Origin: Sphingosinithalassobacter sp. CS137
GTDB lineage: Bacteria; Pseudomonadota; Alphaproteobacteria; Sphingomonadales; Sphingomonadaceae
Assembly: GCF_014334115.1 (NCBI RefSeq)
Contig: NZ_CP060494.1
Span: forward strand, 992,001 to 1,056,000
Direction: 5' to 3'
DNA: 64,000 nucleotides
Of the stretch, positions 21,226 through 30,405 are shown in pieces (positions within the stretch are counted from its first letter, which is position 1; every line of letters starts with the position of its first letter). A program made the translations under genes and the position numbers. The notes under the pieces were generated by a model. It had not been told where the DNA came from. It ran no database searches and saw nothing but the letters and a program-made list of their open reading frames with translations.

Positions 21226-23862
21226 TCAGAAGCCGAAGCGCGCCCGGACGCCGTAGAAGCGCGGCGTACCCGGATAGCCCGCATAGGTCCCGGTCTGCTC
21301 GGGAACGGCGAAGCCGGTGATGTGGTAATATTCGTTGGTCAGATTCTCGACGTAGAATTCGCCGCGGATCTTGCCGTCGTCGGTCTGGAGCCCGATCCGG
21401 GCGCTTACCAGCGGATAGCCTTCGTTGCGCACCAGACCGCGATCCGGATTGATCGGATCGCGACCCGCGATCTCGACCGCGCTCTGATAGCGCATGTCGA
21501 CATGGAACAGGCCGTTCAGACGGTTGGTGATCGGCGGGGTCCAGCTGAGCGCCGCGTTGACGACATTCTGCGGCTGGTTCTGGATCTGCCGCCCTTCGAG
21601 CCCCGCCAGCGGAGTGCCGGTGAAATCGTTGCTCGAGTCGTACTGCGCATCGAGATAGGTGTAGCCGAAGCGCACCACGAGTTCCTGGATCGGCTGGATG
21701 ATCGCTTCGGCCTCGATGCCCTTCGACGTCGAGGAATCGATGTTCTGGACGACGAAATTCGAGCCGCTGAAGACCAGCGACTGGAGATCGTTGTACTTGG
21801 CGTAGAAACCGGCGACGTTCAGCGTGAAGCTGTTGCTGAAGCTTGTCTTGATGCCGATCTCGTAGGAATCGACCGTTTCGGCGCCGAATTCGAGGTCGCT
21901 GCCCTGCGGGCCGTCGCCGCCGAGAAGCACCGTGTCGAACGCCGCCTGATCGAGGTTGTAGCCGCCCGACTTGTAGCCGCGGTCGTAGCTCGCATAGGCA
22001 AGCACGCGCGGCGAGAATTCATAGGCGAGCTTCACCGTGCCGGTGATCTCGTTCTCTTCACGGTCGTGGCTGTAGTCGCCGTTGAATTCGGTGTTCAGCG
22101 CCGGATTGCAGCTCAGCAGGAAGAAGTTGGCGAACAACTCCGGATTCGCAGCCTGGATCGCCTGGCGATAGGCGACCGCGCGCGGGTCCTGGCTGTAGAA
22201 GAAGCCGCACGTCGCCGTATTGTTGTTGATGCTGGCGTCGAGCTTCTTGCTCTCATGGTTCCAACGCGCGCCGAGCGTCAGCGAAAGCTGATCGGTGACG
22301 TTGATGATGTTATGCGTGAACAGCGCGATCGCGTCGGTCTTCACGCGGAAGTCGTCGTTATTGTTCCCCTGCCCGGCAGTGAAGCCCGCGAGCGGCGTGT
22401 TCAGATAGTTGAACAGCGGCGACCCGGGAGGCGCTGCGGCCTGCAGCGCGGGGCTGCCGGCATAGAGAACCTGGCCGAAGAGCGGTATCGACCCCGCAGG
22501 CAGCGGAGCGAGGCCGCGCAGCGCCGCAACGACCTGCGGGAAGCTGGGCACTGCGTAGCTGCCATAGAATTGCGCCGGGATGCCGATGCCGCCGGCCGAC
22601 GGCGGTGCGCCCAGAATGCCTGCGAACAGCGTATCGACATAGGCATTGGCATCGTTTCCGACGCGCACCGTGTCGCGCAGTTCGAGCGTCTCGTTGAGAT
22701 AAAAGCCGCCGACCAGCCAGTCGAGCACGCCGCCGAACGCGGAGCCCTGCAGCCGCACTTCCTGAGTGAAGTCGGTCAGATCGACGCGGTAGTCGTCACG
22801 ATAGGCGCGGTCGATGCCCGAGAAATCGATGTCTTGGTCACGCAGCGCGCGCCAGTCGCGATAGGCAGTGATCGAGGTCAGCGAGACGTCGCCGATATCG
22901 ACGTTGAACTCGCCCGACACGCCCCAGTCGCGCACCCGCTCCGAATAGTCGCGGTTCGGCGAAATCGCCTGGATGCGGTCCGACGGCGGGCCGGTATAGA
23001 TACCGACCAGCCCCTGCGCCGCCGCAACCGCATTGATCGCCGGCACCGTCCGTCCGGCCACCACGTTCACGGCGCCGCAGCAGACTTCGTCGGTCTCGGC
23101 ATAATCGGCGATCAGCCGGAAAGTCATCGTACCCGTATCGAGCAGCGCCTGTCCGCGGACATTCCAGCGATCGATATTGTTGATGCGACGATCGGTGTTC
23201 GCGTCCTCGATATAGCCGTCACGCTGGCGATAGCCGCCGTCGAAGCGGAGCGCGATCGCCTCCGTCACCGGACCGGTGACTGCGCCTTCGACTTGCCAAG
23301 CATCGTAATTGCCGTAGCTGCCTTCGATATAGCCGCCGAACTCATATTCCGGCTGAGCAGTGAAGATGCTGAGCGCACCTGCCGAGGTGTTGCGGCCGAA
23401 CAGCGTTCCCTGCGGACCGCGCAGCACCTCGACTCGCTCCAGCTCGGGAAGCTCGGCGAGCGCCACGCCCGCGCGCGAGCGGAACACGCCGTCGATGAAC
23501 ACGCCGACCGCCGGCTCGAAGCCCGGATTGTCGCCGCCGGTGCCGATCCCGCGAATCGAAAGCGAGGTGCCGGTCGCGGCCGACTGGCCCGTGGTCGCCT
23601 GAAGGCTGGGGGCAAGCTGCTCGAGACCGCGGATGTCCTCGACGCCCGCATTTTCCAGCAGTTCGCCGCCGACGGCGGTGATCGCCACCGGAACGTCCTG
23701 CACCGTCTCGTTGCGGCGCGTCGCGGTCACGACGATGTCGTTGGCGCCCTGATACTCCTGGATCACAGGAGCGGCTTCAGTCGTGGTTGCGTCCTGCGCG
23801 AAGGCAGGCGAGGTGACCAGCACCGACAGCGCGGTCGCGGCGAGCAGTTCGACTCTCTTCAT
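21226..23862 (-). CDS. TonB-dependent outer membrane receptor
   Basis: An 878-residue receptor. A signal peptide (about residues 1-23, ending AFA) is followed by a plug domain (NDIVVTATRRNETVQDVPVAI starts near residue 42; core VVTATRRNETVQDVPVA) with RVEVLRGPQGTLFGRNTSAGA, then a 22-strand barrel ending in the phenylalanine-terminated RFYGVRARFGF. Sphingomonads use many such receptors for glycans, siderophores or aromatics; substrate is not evident and no SusD or transporter gene is near. Start ATG 23860-23862 follows GGGGAGGG. Confidence 0.95.
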   Translation of the reverse strand: MKRVELLAATALSVLVTSPAFAQDATTTEAAPVIQEYQGANDIVVTATRRNETVQDVPVAITAVGGELLENAGVEDIRGLEQLAPSLQATTGQSAATGTSLSIRGIGTGGDNPGFEPAVGVFIDGVFRSRAGVALAELPELERVEVLRGPQGTLFGRNTSAGALSIFTAQPEYEFGGYIEGSYGNYDAWQVEGAVTGPVTEAIALRFDGGYRQRDGYIEDANTDRRINNIDRWNVRGQALLDTGTMTFRLIADYAETDEVCCGAVNVVAGRTVPAINAVAAAQGLVGIYTGPPSDRIQAISPNRDYSERVRDWGVSGEFNVDIGDVSLTSITAYRDWRALRDQDIDFSGIDRAYRDDYRVDLTDFTQEVRLQGSAFGGVLDWLVGGFYLNETLELRDTVRVGNDANAYVDTLFAGILGAPPSAGGIGIPAQFYGSYAVPSFPQVVAALRGLAPLPAGSIPLFGQVLYAGSPALQAAAPPGSPLFNYLNTPLAGFTAGQGNNNDDFRVKTDAIALFTHNIINVTDQLSLTLGARWNHESKKLDASINNNTATCGFFYSQDPRAVAYRQAIQAANPELFANFFLLSCNPALNTEFNGDYSHDREENEITGTVKLAYEFSPRVLAYASYDRGYKSGGYNLDQAAFDTVLLGGDGPQGSDLEFGAETVDSYEIGIKTSFSNSFTLNVAGFYAKYNDLQSLVFSGSNFVVQNIDSSTSKGIEAEAIIQPIQELVVRFGYTYLDAQYDSSNDFTGTPLAGLEGRQIQNQPQNVVNAALSWTPPITNRLNGLFHVDMRYQSAVEIAGRDPINPDRGLVRNEGYPLVSARIGLQTDDGKIRGEFYVENLTNEYYHITGFAVPEQTGTYAGYPGTPRFYGVRARFGF

Positions 23863-24083
23863 GGAAACGCATCCCTCCCCTGGTGCCCGGCGATAGTCTT
23901 GCCGTGACGTTGCTTTTCTCTGTGTGCCAACTAACGCTGCATTTTCGAAGCCGTCAACGGGAATGAATGGCGGAACCCTGCGGCTTTGCGCCATTTGGTT
24001 CCAAGGCGATACACGATAGCCACAGCGCTTCACCCGCGATGCTCGGGTGCCGTAGCGTCAAGCGGATAAGGAGGTTTTTGCGG

Positions 24084-24704
24084 ATGCACGACGATCACGA
24101 CGGACCGGAAGACGGCGACATCGTTTCGGCGATGCCGAAGATTCCCGTGCCCGACGAAGTCGCCGATGCGATCCGGACGCTGATCCGCTGGGCCGGCGAC
24201 GATCCCGAGCGCGAGGGGCTGCTCGATACGCCCAAGCGCGTCGCGCGCGCCTGGAAGGAATATTGCCAGGGCTATGGCGAGGATCCGGCGCACCATCTCA
24301 GCCGCGTGTTCGAGGAAGTGGGCGGCTATGACGAGATCGTTCTGCTCAACGGAATTCCCTTCCAGTCGCATTGCGAGCACCATATGGCTCCGATCGTCGG
24401 CAAGGCGTCGATCGCCTATCTCCCGCGCGACCATGTCGTCGGCATTTCGAAGCTGGCGCGCGTGCTCCACGGCTATGCCCGCCGGCTCCAGGTCCAGGAG
24501 CGGCTCACCGCCGAAGTCGCCGACTGCATTTGGCAGCATCTCAATCCCGTCGGGGTCGCAGTGGTGATCGAGGCGACTCATGCTTGTATGACCGCGCGCG
24601 GCGTGCGTACGCCCGGCGTCGGCATGGTGACGAGCCGGATGATGGGCGTCTTCCGCGAAGACGCGCGCAGCCGCGAGGAAGTGCTCAAGCTGATGGGCTA
24701 TTGA
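24084..24704 (+). CDS. folE: GTP cyclohydrolase I
   Basis: A 206-residue enzyme making dihydroneopterin triphosphate, first step of folate/pterin synthesis. Zinc ligands lie in FQSHCEHHMAPI and HACMTARGV; LLDTPKRVARAW and SKLARVLHGYARRLQVQERLT are the family blocks. Start chosen at 24084 with an AAGGAGG site at 24069; a longer frame upstream is not conserved in character. The first 25 residues (His/Asp-rich) look disordered. First gene of a folE-SDR-folB run. Confidence 0.96.
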   Translation: MHDDHDGPEDGDIVSAMPKIPVPDEVADAIRTLIRWAGDDPEREGLLDTPKRVARAWKEYCQGYGEDPAHHLSRVFEEVGGYDEIVLLNGIPFQSHCEHHMAPIVGKASIAYLPRDHVVGISKLARVLHGYARRLQVQERLTAEVADCIWQHLNPVGVAVVIEATHACMTARGVRTPGVGMVTSRMMGVFREDARSREEVLKLMGY

Positions 24705-24712
24705 GAGCGGCG

Positions 24713-25483
24713 ATGCCGGAAACCGTGCTCGTCACCGGCGCCTCGCGCCGCATCGGCGCGGCGATCGCGCGCCATCTCGGCCGGGCCGGTTGGTCGGTCG
24801 CGATCCATCACCACGGCTCGCCCGATGAAGCAGGTGCCGTCGCCGCCGAGATCCGCGCGGCCGGCGGCCGGGCGACCACCCTGGCGGGCGAGCTTGAGGA
24901 CCCCGCCACCCCGGCAGCGCTGGTGGAAGGCGCCCGCGCGGCGTTCGAGATGCCGCTTCGCGCGCTGGTCAACAATGCGTCGCTGTTCAGCTGGGACAGC
25001 CATCGCCTCGCCGACTATGCGCTGCTCGACACGCATATGCGCGTGAACCTGGGCGCGCCCGTCGCGCTGGCCGCCGCGCTCGCCGCGCAGACCGACCTCG
25101 ACGAGGGGGCGGTGGTGAACCTGCTCGACCAGAAGGTCGGCAACCTCAATCCGGATTTCTTCACCTACAGCTGCTCGAAAGTGGCGCTCGCTGGCGCGAC
25201 AGAGATGCTTGCGCAGGCGCTCGCGCCGCGCATCCGCGTCAACGCCGTGTCCCCGGGCCTCACTCTTCCCAGCCTCGATCAGAGCGAGGAGGAGTTCGCG
25301 CAGACCTGCGGCGAGAATCTGTTGCGCCGCCGGGTCGCGCTCGACGACATCGCCGCCACCGTCGCGCACCTCCTGTCGGCGCGCAGCATCACCGGCCAGA
25401 ACGTCTATGTCGATTGCGGCCAGCATCTGGTACGCGCCGACGGTGACGTGATGTTCACGACGCGCGAGCGGCCCGATGCCTGA
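24713..25483 (+). CDS. SDR oxidoreductase, pteridine reductase-like (FolM/PTR1 type)
   Basis: A 256-residue short-chain dehydrogenase. The nucleotide site is VLVTGASRRIGAAIA: TG-x3-R-x-G, the NADPH-preferring pattern known from PTR1 and FolM rather than the usual TGxxxGIG. The catalytic Tyr-x3-Lys is YSCSK, with NNAS upstream. It stands eight bases after folE and overlaps folB by eight bases, so a pterin or dihydrofolate/dihydromonapterin reductase is the natural inference. Not proven; SDRs vary widely in substrate. Confidence 0.85.
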   Translation: MPETVLVTGASRRIGAAIARHLGRAGWSVAIHHHGSPDEAGAVAAEIRAAGGRATTLAGELEDPATPAALVEGARAAFEMPLRALVNNASLFSWDSHRLADYALLDTHMRVNLGAPVALAAALAAQTDLDEGAVVNLLDQKVGNLNPDFFTYSCSKVALAGATEMLAQALAPRIRVNAVSPGLTLPSLDQSEEEFAQTCGENLLRRRVALDDIAATVAHLLSARSITGQNVYVDCGQHLVRADGDVMFTTRERPDA

Positions 25484-25853
25484 CATGGCTCCGGCACCCG
25501 CCCCCGGCCGCTACGTCACCATCCTCGAGGGGCTCGAAGTGACGATGGGCCTCGGCATCCATGCGCATGAGCGCGCGGCGCCGCAGCGCGTGCTGCTATC
25601 GGTCTGGCTGAGCTGCGACTATGGCGCGCGCCCGGACGACCGGATCAACGCGGTGGTCGACTATGATTTCCTGCGCGAGGGCATCCACCGGCTCGTCGCG
25701 AAAGGCCATATCGAACTTCAGGAAACGCTCTGCGAGGAAGTCGCCGAGCTGGCATTCGGCGATCCGCGAGTCACCGAGGTACGGGTGCGCTCGATGAAAC
25801 CCGACGTGTATCCGGATGCCGCGGTCGGCTGCGAAATCGTGCGCGGCCGCTGA
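25476..25853 (+). CDS. folB: Dihydroneopterin aldolase-like protein
   Basis: A 125-residue protein with the FolB pattern: GLEVTMGLGIHAHERAAPQRV, then VVDYDFLREGIHRLV, ETLCEEVAELAFGDPRVTEVRVRSMKP. It cleaves dihydroneopterin to 6-hydroxymethyl-dihydropterin. It overlaps the SDR by eight bases and converges with the permease gene one base away from its stop. The glycine-Ile-His block differs from the E. coli sequence but fits alphaproteobacterial relatives. Confidence 0.85.
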   Translation: MPDMAPAPAPGRYVTILEGLEVTMGLGIHAHERAAPQRVLLSVWLSCDYGARPDDRINAVVDYDFLREGIHRLVAKGHIELQETLCEEVAELAFGDPRVTEVRVRSMKPDVYPDAAVGCEIVRGR

Positions 25854-25854
25854 C

Positions 25855-27663
25855 TCAGAACCAGAAGCTGATCGCCACGCAGGCCGTCAGACCGACGACA
25901 ACGTTCATCGGCAGCCCGATCTTGAGGAAGTCGGTGAACCGATAGTTGGTCGCGCCATAGACGAGCGTATTCGTCTGATAACCGATCGGCGTTGCGAAGC
26001 TTGCGCTGGCGCCGAACATCACCGCGACGATCATCTCGCGGGGATCGACGCCCAGCGCTTCGGCAAGACCGATCACGATCGGAGTCATGATCACTGCGAC
26101 GGCGTTGTTGGTCACCGTTTCGGTCAGCAGGCTGGTGAGCGCATAGACGCCGATCAGCAGCATCAGCGGCGAGGCGTTGGCGAGCAGCGGCTCCACCCAT
26201 GAAACGAGCAGCTCCACCGTGCCGGCATTCTGGAGCCCCAGCCCGAACGCCAGCATCCCGAAGATCAGCACGAGCGTGTTGCCGTCGATCGCTCCCCACG
26301 CCTCCTCCGGCTCGACGCAGCGCGTCACCAGCACGACCGCCACCCCGGCCAGCGCCAGCGCCTCGATCGGAAAACCGAACAGTGCTGCGAAGCCGACGAC
26401 ACCGGCGAGCGTGAGGATCGCGATCGGCGCCTTGCTGCGCTTGAACGCACGCGCAGGCGCTTGCGTGACCTGCGCGAGATTGGTGTTGCGCTGAAGTGCC
26501 GTCGCGGCGTCGGCGCCGGCGGCGATGAGCAGCCGGTCGCCCGCGCGCACACGTACTTCGGCAAGATCGGGGCCGGCCACGTGCCGCGGGCGCGCAAGGC
26601 CGAGCACGCGCAGTTTCAGCCGCGAGAGGAACGGAATCTCCGCCAGCCGCCGCCCGATGATCGGATGCGAGGGCGATACGACCGCCTCGATCAGCTGGGC
26701 ATCCGGGTCGCGCATCGGGCCGGCCATGGTGATCCCGCCCCCCACGCCGGTGAGGCCCACCCGGAAATCGTTCGATTCGGCGAGCGATGCGAGTTCGGCC
26801 GGGCTCGCCGCCACGACCAGCTGGTCGCCCGGCTGCAGCACCATCGCCTCGAAATCCTTGCGATAGAGCGTCAGCCCGCGCTGCATGGCCAGCACTCGGA
26901 TGCCCTGCCGCCGCTCCAGTGCGCTTTCGTCGATCCGCTCGCCGACGAAGGCGCTGTCCGCATTCAGCACGAGGTGCGAGAGATAGCTGTCGCTCTCGCC
27001 CTGTTCCGCCAGCGGCAGCGCCTCGCGGTCGGGCAAGAGCAGCGGTCCGGCGATCGCCAGGAACACGGTTCCGGCCAATGCGACCACCAGCCCCACCCCG
27101 GTTATCTCGAACACACCGAACGCGGGCTGCCCCTGACCCGCAGCGACACCCGCGACCAGCAGGTTGGTCGACGTTCCGATCAGCGTCAGCGTGCCGCCGA
27201 GGATCGAGACGTAGGAAAGCGGGATCAGCAATCGCGTCGCCGAAATGCGCAGCAGCCGTGCGAGCCGCTTGATGATCGGGATCATCACGATCACCACCGG
27301 CGTGTTGTTCATGAACGCCGACGCCACCATCGTACCGAGGCCGATCTCACCCAGGGCGAGGCGCGGCCGACGCTGGGTGCGGCGAATGACCCAGCCGGAA
27401 ACCTCCTCGAGCGTGCCGGTCCGCAGCAGCGCGCCGGAGATCACGAACATTGCCGCGATGGTGATCGGCGCCGGATTGCCGAACACGCGCAGCAGTTCCT
27501 CGGCGTCGAGAAATCCGAGCGCCATCATCGCCACGCCGCCCGCGACCGCCAGCACGACCGGGGGCAAGCGTTCGAGCGCGAACAGCACAAAAAGCCCAAA
27601 CAGCAGGATCAGGCCGATGACGTCGCCATGGCCCTCGATCAGCGGGGCAAAGGGATTACTCAT
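25855..27663 (-). CDS. SLC13-family permease with two RCK-C (TrkA-C) domains
   Basis: A 602-residue membrane protein. Two blocks of membrane segments (about residues 15-200 and 410-602) flank a soluble centre with two TrkA-C domains (about 215-300 and 310-395; REGIRVLAMQRG and RVRAGDRLLIAAGAD lie in them). Typical for the anion:Na+ symporter-like SLC13 (ArsB/CitT) superfamily found in bacteria, often called sulfate or dicarboxylate permeases. Substrate unclear. It converges on folB, and its start is 54 bases from an intergenic space with leuA. Confidence 0.88.
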   Translation of the reverse strand: MSNPFAPLIEGHGDVIGLILLFGLFVLFALERLPPVVLAVAGGVAMMALGFLDAEELLRVFGNPAPITIAAMFVISGALLRTGTLEEVSGWVIRRTQRRPRLALGEIGLGTMVASAFMNNTPVVIVMIPIIKRLARLLRISATRLLIPLSYVSILGGTLTLIGTSTNLLVAGVAAGQGQPAFGVFEITGVGLVVALAGTVFLAIAGPLLLPDREALPLAEQGESDSYLSHLVLNADSAFVGERIDESALERRQGIRVLAMQRGLTLYRKDFEAMVLQPGDQLVVAASPAELASLAESNDFRVGLTGVGGGITMAGPMRDPDAQLIEAVVSPSHPIIGRRLAEIPFLSRLKLRVLGLARPRHVAGPDLAEVRVRAGDRLLIAAGADAATALQRNTNLAQVTQAPARAFKRSKAPIAILTLAGVVGFAALFGFPIEALALAGVAVVLVTRCVEPEEAWGAIDGNTLVLIFGMLAFGLGLQNAGTVELLVSWVEPLLANASPLMLLIGVYALTSLLTETVTNNAVAVIMTPIVIGLAEALGVDPREMIVAVMFGASASFATPIGYQTNTLVYGATNYRFTDFLKIGLPMNVVVGLTACVAISFWF

Positions 27664-27785
27664 TCACACGATCGTCCGCGCCGAGCCCGGCCCCGCGCCA
27701 TTGCGGGAACTTGATCCTTAGCGGCATCGCCGCACGATCGCGAGCAGTACCGAAGGCGCGGGAACATGAGGCTGCGTTGGGGCTA

Positions 27786-29453
27786 TCACTCCGCGCCTGC
27801 GCGGTTGGCCGCGCTCAGCACCGCTCGGACGCTGGCGGTCGCGACGTCGGCATCCAGCCCCACGCCGAACACCGTCCGGCCATCGGGCGTGCGGCACTCG
27901 ACATAGGCCGCAGCCTGGGCATCGGCGCCGGTGCCGATCGCATGTTCGCTGTAATCGACCACGTCGAGCGCGGGGCCGGTCGAACTCTCCAGCGCCGCGA
28001 TCACGCCCGAGATCAGGCCGTTGCCACGGCCGCTGATCGACTTCTCTGCGCCGTCCACCTGCACCCGGCCGACGAACACCCGCGCTCCGGGCGCGCCATG
28101 CTCCTCATAGTCGAGCAATGCGAAGCGATCGCGCTCTCCCGGCAGATAGACGGCGTCGAACAAGGCGCCGATATCGGCCGCGTTGAGCTCGCGGCTGGTC
28201 TCATCGGCGAGGCGCTGGACGTGGCGGCTGAAATCGGCCTGCATCCGCTTGGGCAGCTTCAGCCCGCGGTCCTGCTCGAGCACCCAGGCAACGCCGCCCT
28301 TCCCGCTCTGCGAGTTCACTCGGATCACCGCTTCGTAGCTGCGGCCGAGATCCGCGGGATCGATCGGCAGATAGGGGACGTCCCAATGCGTGTCGTTGCG
28401 CGCCGCCTGGGCTGCGAAGCCCTTCTTGATCGCGTCCTGATGACTGCCGGAAAAGGCAGTGAAGACGAGATCGCCGGCATAGGGATGCCGCGGATGGACC
28501 GGCAGCGCGTTGCAATATTCGACGGTGCGGATCACGTCGTCGATGTTCGAGAAATCGAGCTTCGGATCGATCCCCTGGGTGTAGAGATTGAGCCCCAGCG
28601 TCACCAGATCGACATTGCCGGTGCGCTCGCCGTTGCCGAACAGGCAACCTTCCACTCGATCGGCGCCCGCGAGCAGCCCCAACTCCGACGCGGCGACGCC
28701 GGTGCCGCGATCATTGTGGGTGTGCAGGCTGATGACAACGCTCTCGCGGTTCGGCACGTTGCGGCAGAACCATTCGACCTGATCGGCATAGACGTTCGGC
28801 ATCGCCGCTTCGACGGTGGCGGGCAGATTGAGGATCAGCGGCTTCTCCGGCGTAGGCCGCAGGATCTCCATCACCGCCGCGCAGACCTCGACCGAGAAAT
28901 CGAGCTCGGCAGTCGAGAAGGTCTCGGGGCTATACTCGAAATGCCAGTCGGTGCCGGGCTGCTTCGCCGCCTCGTCGCGCAGCACCTTGGCGCCCGCGAC
29001 CGCGATCTCGCGCACTTCGTCGCGCCCCATGTTGAAAACGATGCGCCGCCATGCCGGCGAGACAGCATTATAGAGGTGAACGATCGCGCGCGGCGCGCCG
29101 CGCAGGCTTTCGAAGCTGCGCTCGATCAAATCGCGGCGCGATTGCGTCAGCACCTGCACCGTCACGTCATCGGGAATCCGGCCCGAGCGGACGAGGCCCG
29201 AGATGAAGTCGAATTCGGTCTGTCCTGCCGAGGGGAAGCCTACTTCGATCTCCTTGAGGCCCACCTTCACCAGCAAGTCGAAGAAGCGAGTCTTCTTCTC
29301 CCCGTCCATCGGATCGATCAGCGCCTGATTGCCGTCGCGCAAATCGGTGGAGAGCCAGCGCGGCGCATGCGTGACGGTGCGGCTCGGCCACTGACGATCG
29401 GGCAAGTCGATCTGCGGAAAGGGACGGTATTTGGAGGAAGGATCGCGCAACAT
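27786..29453 (-). CDS. leuA: 2-isopropylmalate synthase (long form)
   Basis: A 555-residue enzyme, first step of leucine synthesis from 2-ketoisovalerate and acetyl-CoA. The HMGL-like TIM barrel has [14 protein letters not shown] near residue 33, [14 protein letters not shown] as metal-binding block and [16 protein letters not shown]; the C-terminal LeuA regulatory domain (about 435-550) ends in [16 protein letters not shown]. The length and [20 protein letters not shown] fit the second, yeast-like LeuA group. Start ATG 29453 follows an AGAGGTG site; an upstream in-frame start would add 33 residues that cover the hairpin in the leader. Confidence 0.96.
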   Translation of the reverse strand: MLRDPSSKYRPFPQIDLPDRQWPSRTVTHAPRWLSTDLRDGNQALIDPMDGEKKTRFFDLLVKVGLKEIEVGFPSAGQTEFDFISGLVRSGRIPDDVTVQVLTQSRRDLIERSFESLRGAPRAIVHLYNAVSPAWRRIVFNMGRDEVREIAVAGAKVLRDEAAKQPGTDWHFEYSPETFSTAELDFSVEVCAAVMEILRPTPEKPLILNLPATVEAAMPNVYADQVEWFCRNVPNRESVVISLHTHNDRGTGVAASELGLLAGADRVEGCLFGNGERTGNVDLVTLGLNLYTQGIDPKLDFSNIDDVIRTVEYCNALPVHPRHPYAGDLVFTAFSGSHQDAIKKGFAAQAARNDTHWDVPYLPIDPADLGRSYEAVIRVNSQSGKGGVAWVLEQDRGLKLPKRMQADFSRHVQRLADETSRELNAADIGALFDAVYLPGERDRFALLDYEEHGAPGARVFVGRVQVDGAEKSISGRGNGLISGVIAALESSTGPALDVVDYSEHAIGTGADAQAAAYVECRTPDGRTVFGVGLDADVATASVRAVLSAANRAGAE

Positions 29454-29523
29454 GAGAACACCTCTGACAGGGCGGGTCCGCGCGAACTCTGCCGCGACGA
29501 ACGGGTCACTCTGGGTCGAATTT

Positions 29524-29564
29524 GCCCTTAGAGGCGCACGGCAAGCGGACACGCCCCTAAGGGC
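29524..29564. promoter_or_regulatory. Leader hairpin upstream of leuA
   Basis: Arms GCCCTTAGAGGCG (29524-29536) and CGCCCCTAAGGGC (29552-29564) pair over 13 positions with one mismatch and a 15-base loop. It lies about 70 bases upstream of the leuA start, in the transcribed leader or promoter region. No run of T follows on either strand and no leucine-rich leader peptide is found, so the role (attenuator, operator or chance) is open. The rest of 29454-29734 holds nothing I can identify. Confidence 0.45.
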
Positions 29565-29734
29565 GGATAAGTCGTAGCGTCCGGAGGTGCGCGATGCTCA
29601 TGGAGCGAACATGCCCAAGCGCGAAGGCGTTGTCCACAGCCAAACGCCCGTCAGGTTGCGCCGGACCGAGCACTCGTTTCACGTCAATCGCGCCATAATG
29701 GATGGTGGCAGGTGAAAAGAAAGGGAAGTTCAGG

Positions 29735-30133
29735 ATGTTGCAGCTCGTGTACGTCAGCAGCGCCCGGCCCACAGGCGGCGCGGTGAACGCTGCCGCGATC
29801 CTCAACGCATCGCGCCGCAACAACCGCCGCGACGGCATCACCGGGCTGCTCTATTCCGACGGCCGACGGTTTCTCCAGGCGCTCGAAGGCCCCGAGGACG
29901 CGGTGCAGCAGACGTTCGAGCGGATCCAGGGGGATTCCCGCCATCGCGCAATCGTCGTCCTCTCCCGCCGCCACATCGAGGCACGCGAATTCGGCGCGTG
30001 GGATATGGCGCATCTCGACGAAGCGGCCGAGACCGACTCGTTCATGCGCCGCATCTCGAAGCTCGCGGCCGGCGCGTCACCGGATGTCCGGGCGACGTTC
30101 GAAGGCTTTGCCGAGGTGCGCCGGCAGGCGTGA
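29735..30133 (+). CDS. Stand-alone BLUF-domain blue-light sensor
   Basis: A 132-residue protein that is almost entirely a BLUF domain. The flavin-site residues are in place: Y6 (in QLVYVSSA), N30 (in SRRNN), Q48 (in FLQALEG), and W89/M91 (in AWDMA). Light shifts hydrogen bonding around FAD through Tyr and Gln. About 38 residues follow the core and no output domain is fused, so it must signal through a partner. Start ATG 29735 leaves the shortest N-terminus (MLQLVYVSS); an upstream start at 29702 is less likely. Confidence 0.9.
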   Translation: MLQLVYVSSARPTGGAVNAAAILNASRRNNRRDGITGLLYSDGRRFLQALEGPEDAVQQTFERIQGDSRHRAIVVLSRRHIEAREFGAWDMAHLDEAAETDSFMRRISKLAAGASPDVRATFEGFAEVRRQA

Positions 30134-30195
30134 GCTTCGCTGCGGATCGCCCGCTCCTGCTCGCCCGGCGGCCACCTGGCCGGAGCCGATCGCCT

Positions 30196-30345
30196 TCAGG
30201 GCGTCGGCGTGGCAGCGGCTGCGTTGTCTGGAGTGGCAACGATCTCCGCCACCGGTGGTGGATCGGAATAGTTCGTACCGGTGGTTCCACCGTCGCCGCC
30301 GCATCCCGCGAGCAATATCAACACCGACACCGCCACTGCGCGCAT
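30196..30345 (-). CDS. Small lipoprotein
   Basis: A 49-residue protein with a signal peptide and lipobox LLAGC, so it would be lipidated at Cys about residue 15. The mature part is short and rich in Gly, Thr, Pro and Ala with no known domain. A GGAGG site lies seven bases before the ATG. It lies in opposite orientation to the BLUF gene. Such small lipoproteins are often missed; its role is unknown. Confidence 0.7.
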   Translation of the reverse strand: MRAVAVSVLILLAGCGGDGGTTGTNYSDPPPVAEIVATPDNAAAATPTP

Positions 30346-30405
30346 CGCCGCTCCTCCCTCACCCCAATCGCGGCACGCTAGCATGAGCGCAGCGAGTGCG
30401 ACAGG

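Noticed and set aside
21217..23907. 896-residue open frame antisense to the TonB receptor
   Set aside because: It reads as low-complexity Arg/Glu/Ala shadow sequence; the minus-strand receptor has full domain order and a ribosome site.
27711..29531. 606-residue plus-strand frame opposite leuA
   Set aside because: Shadow of leuA; composition is Arg/His/Ala-rich without a fold.
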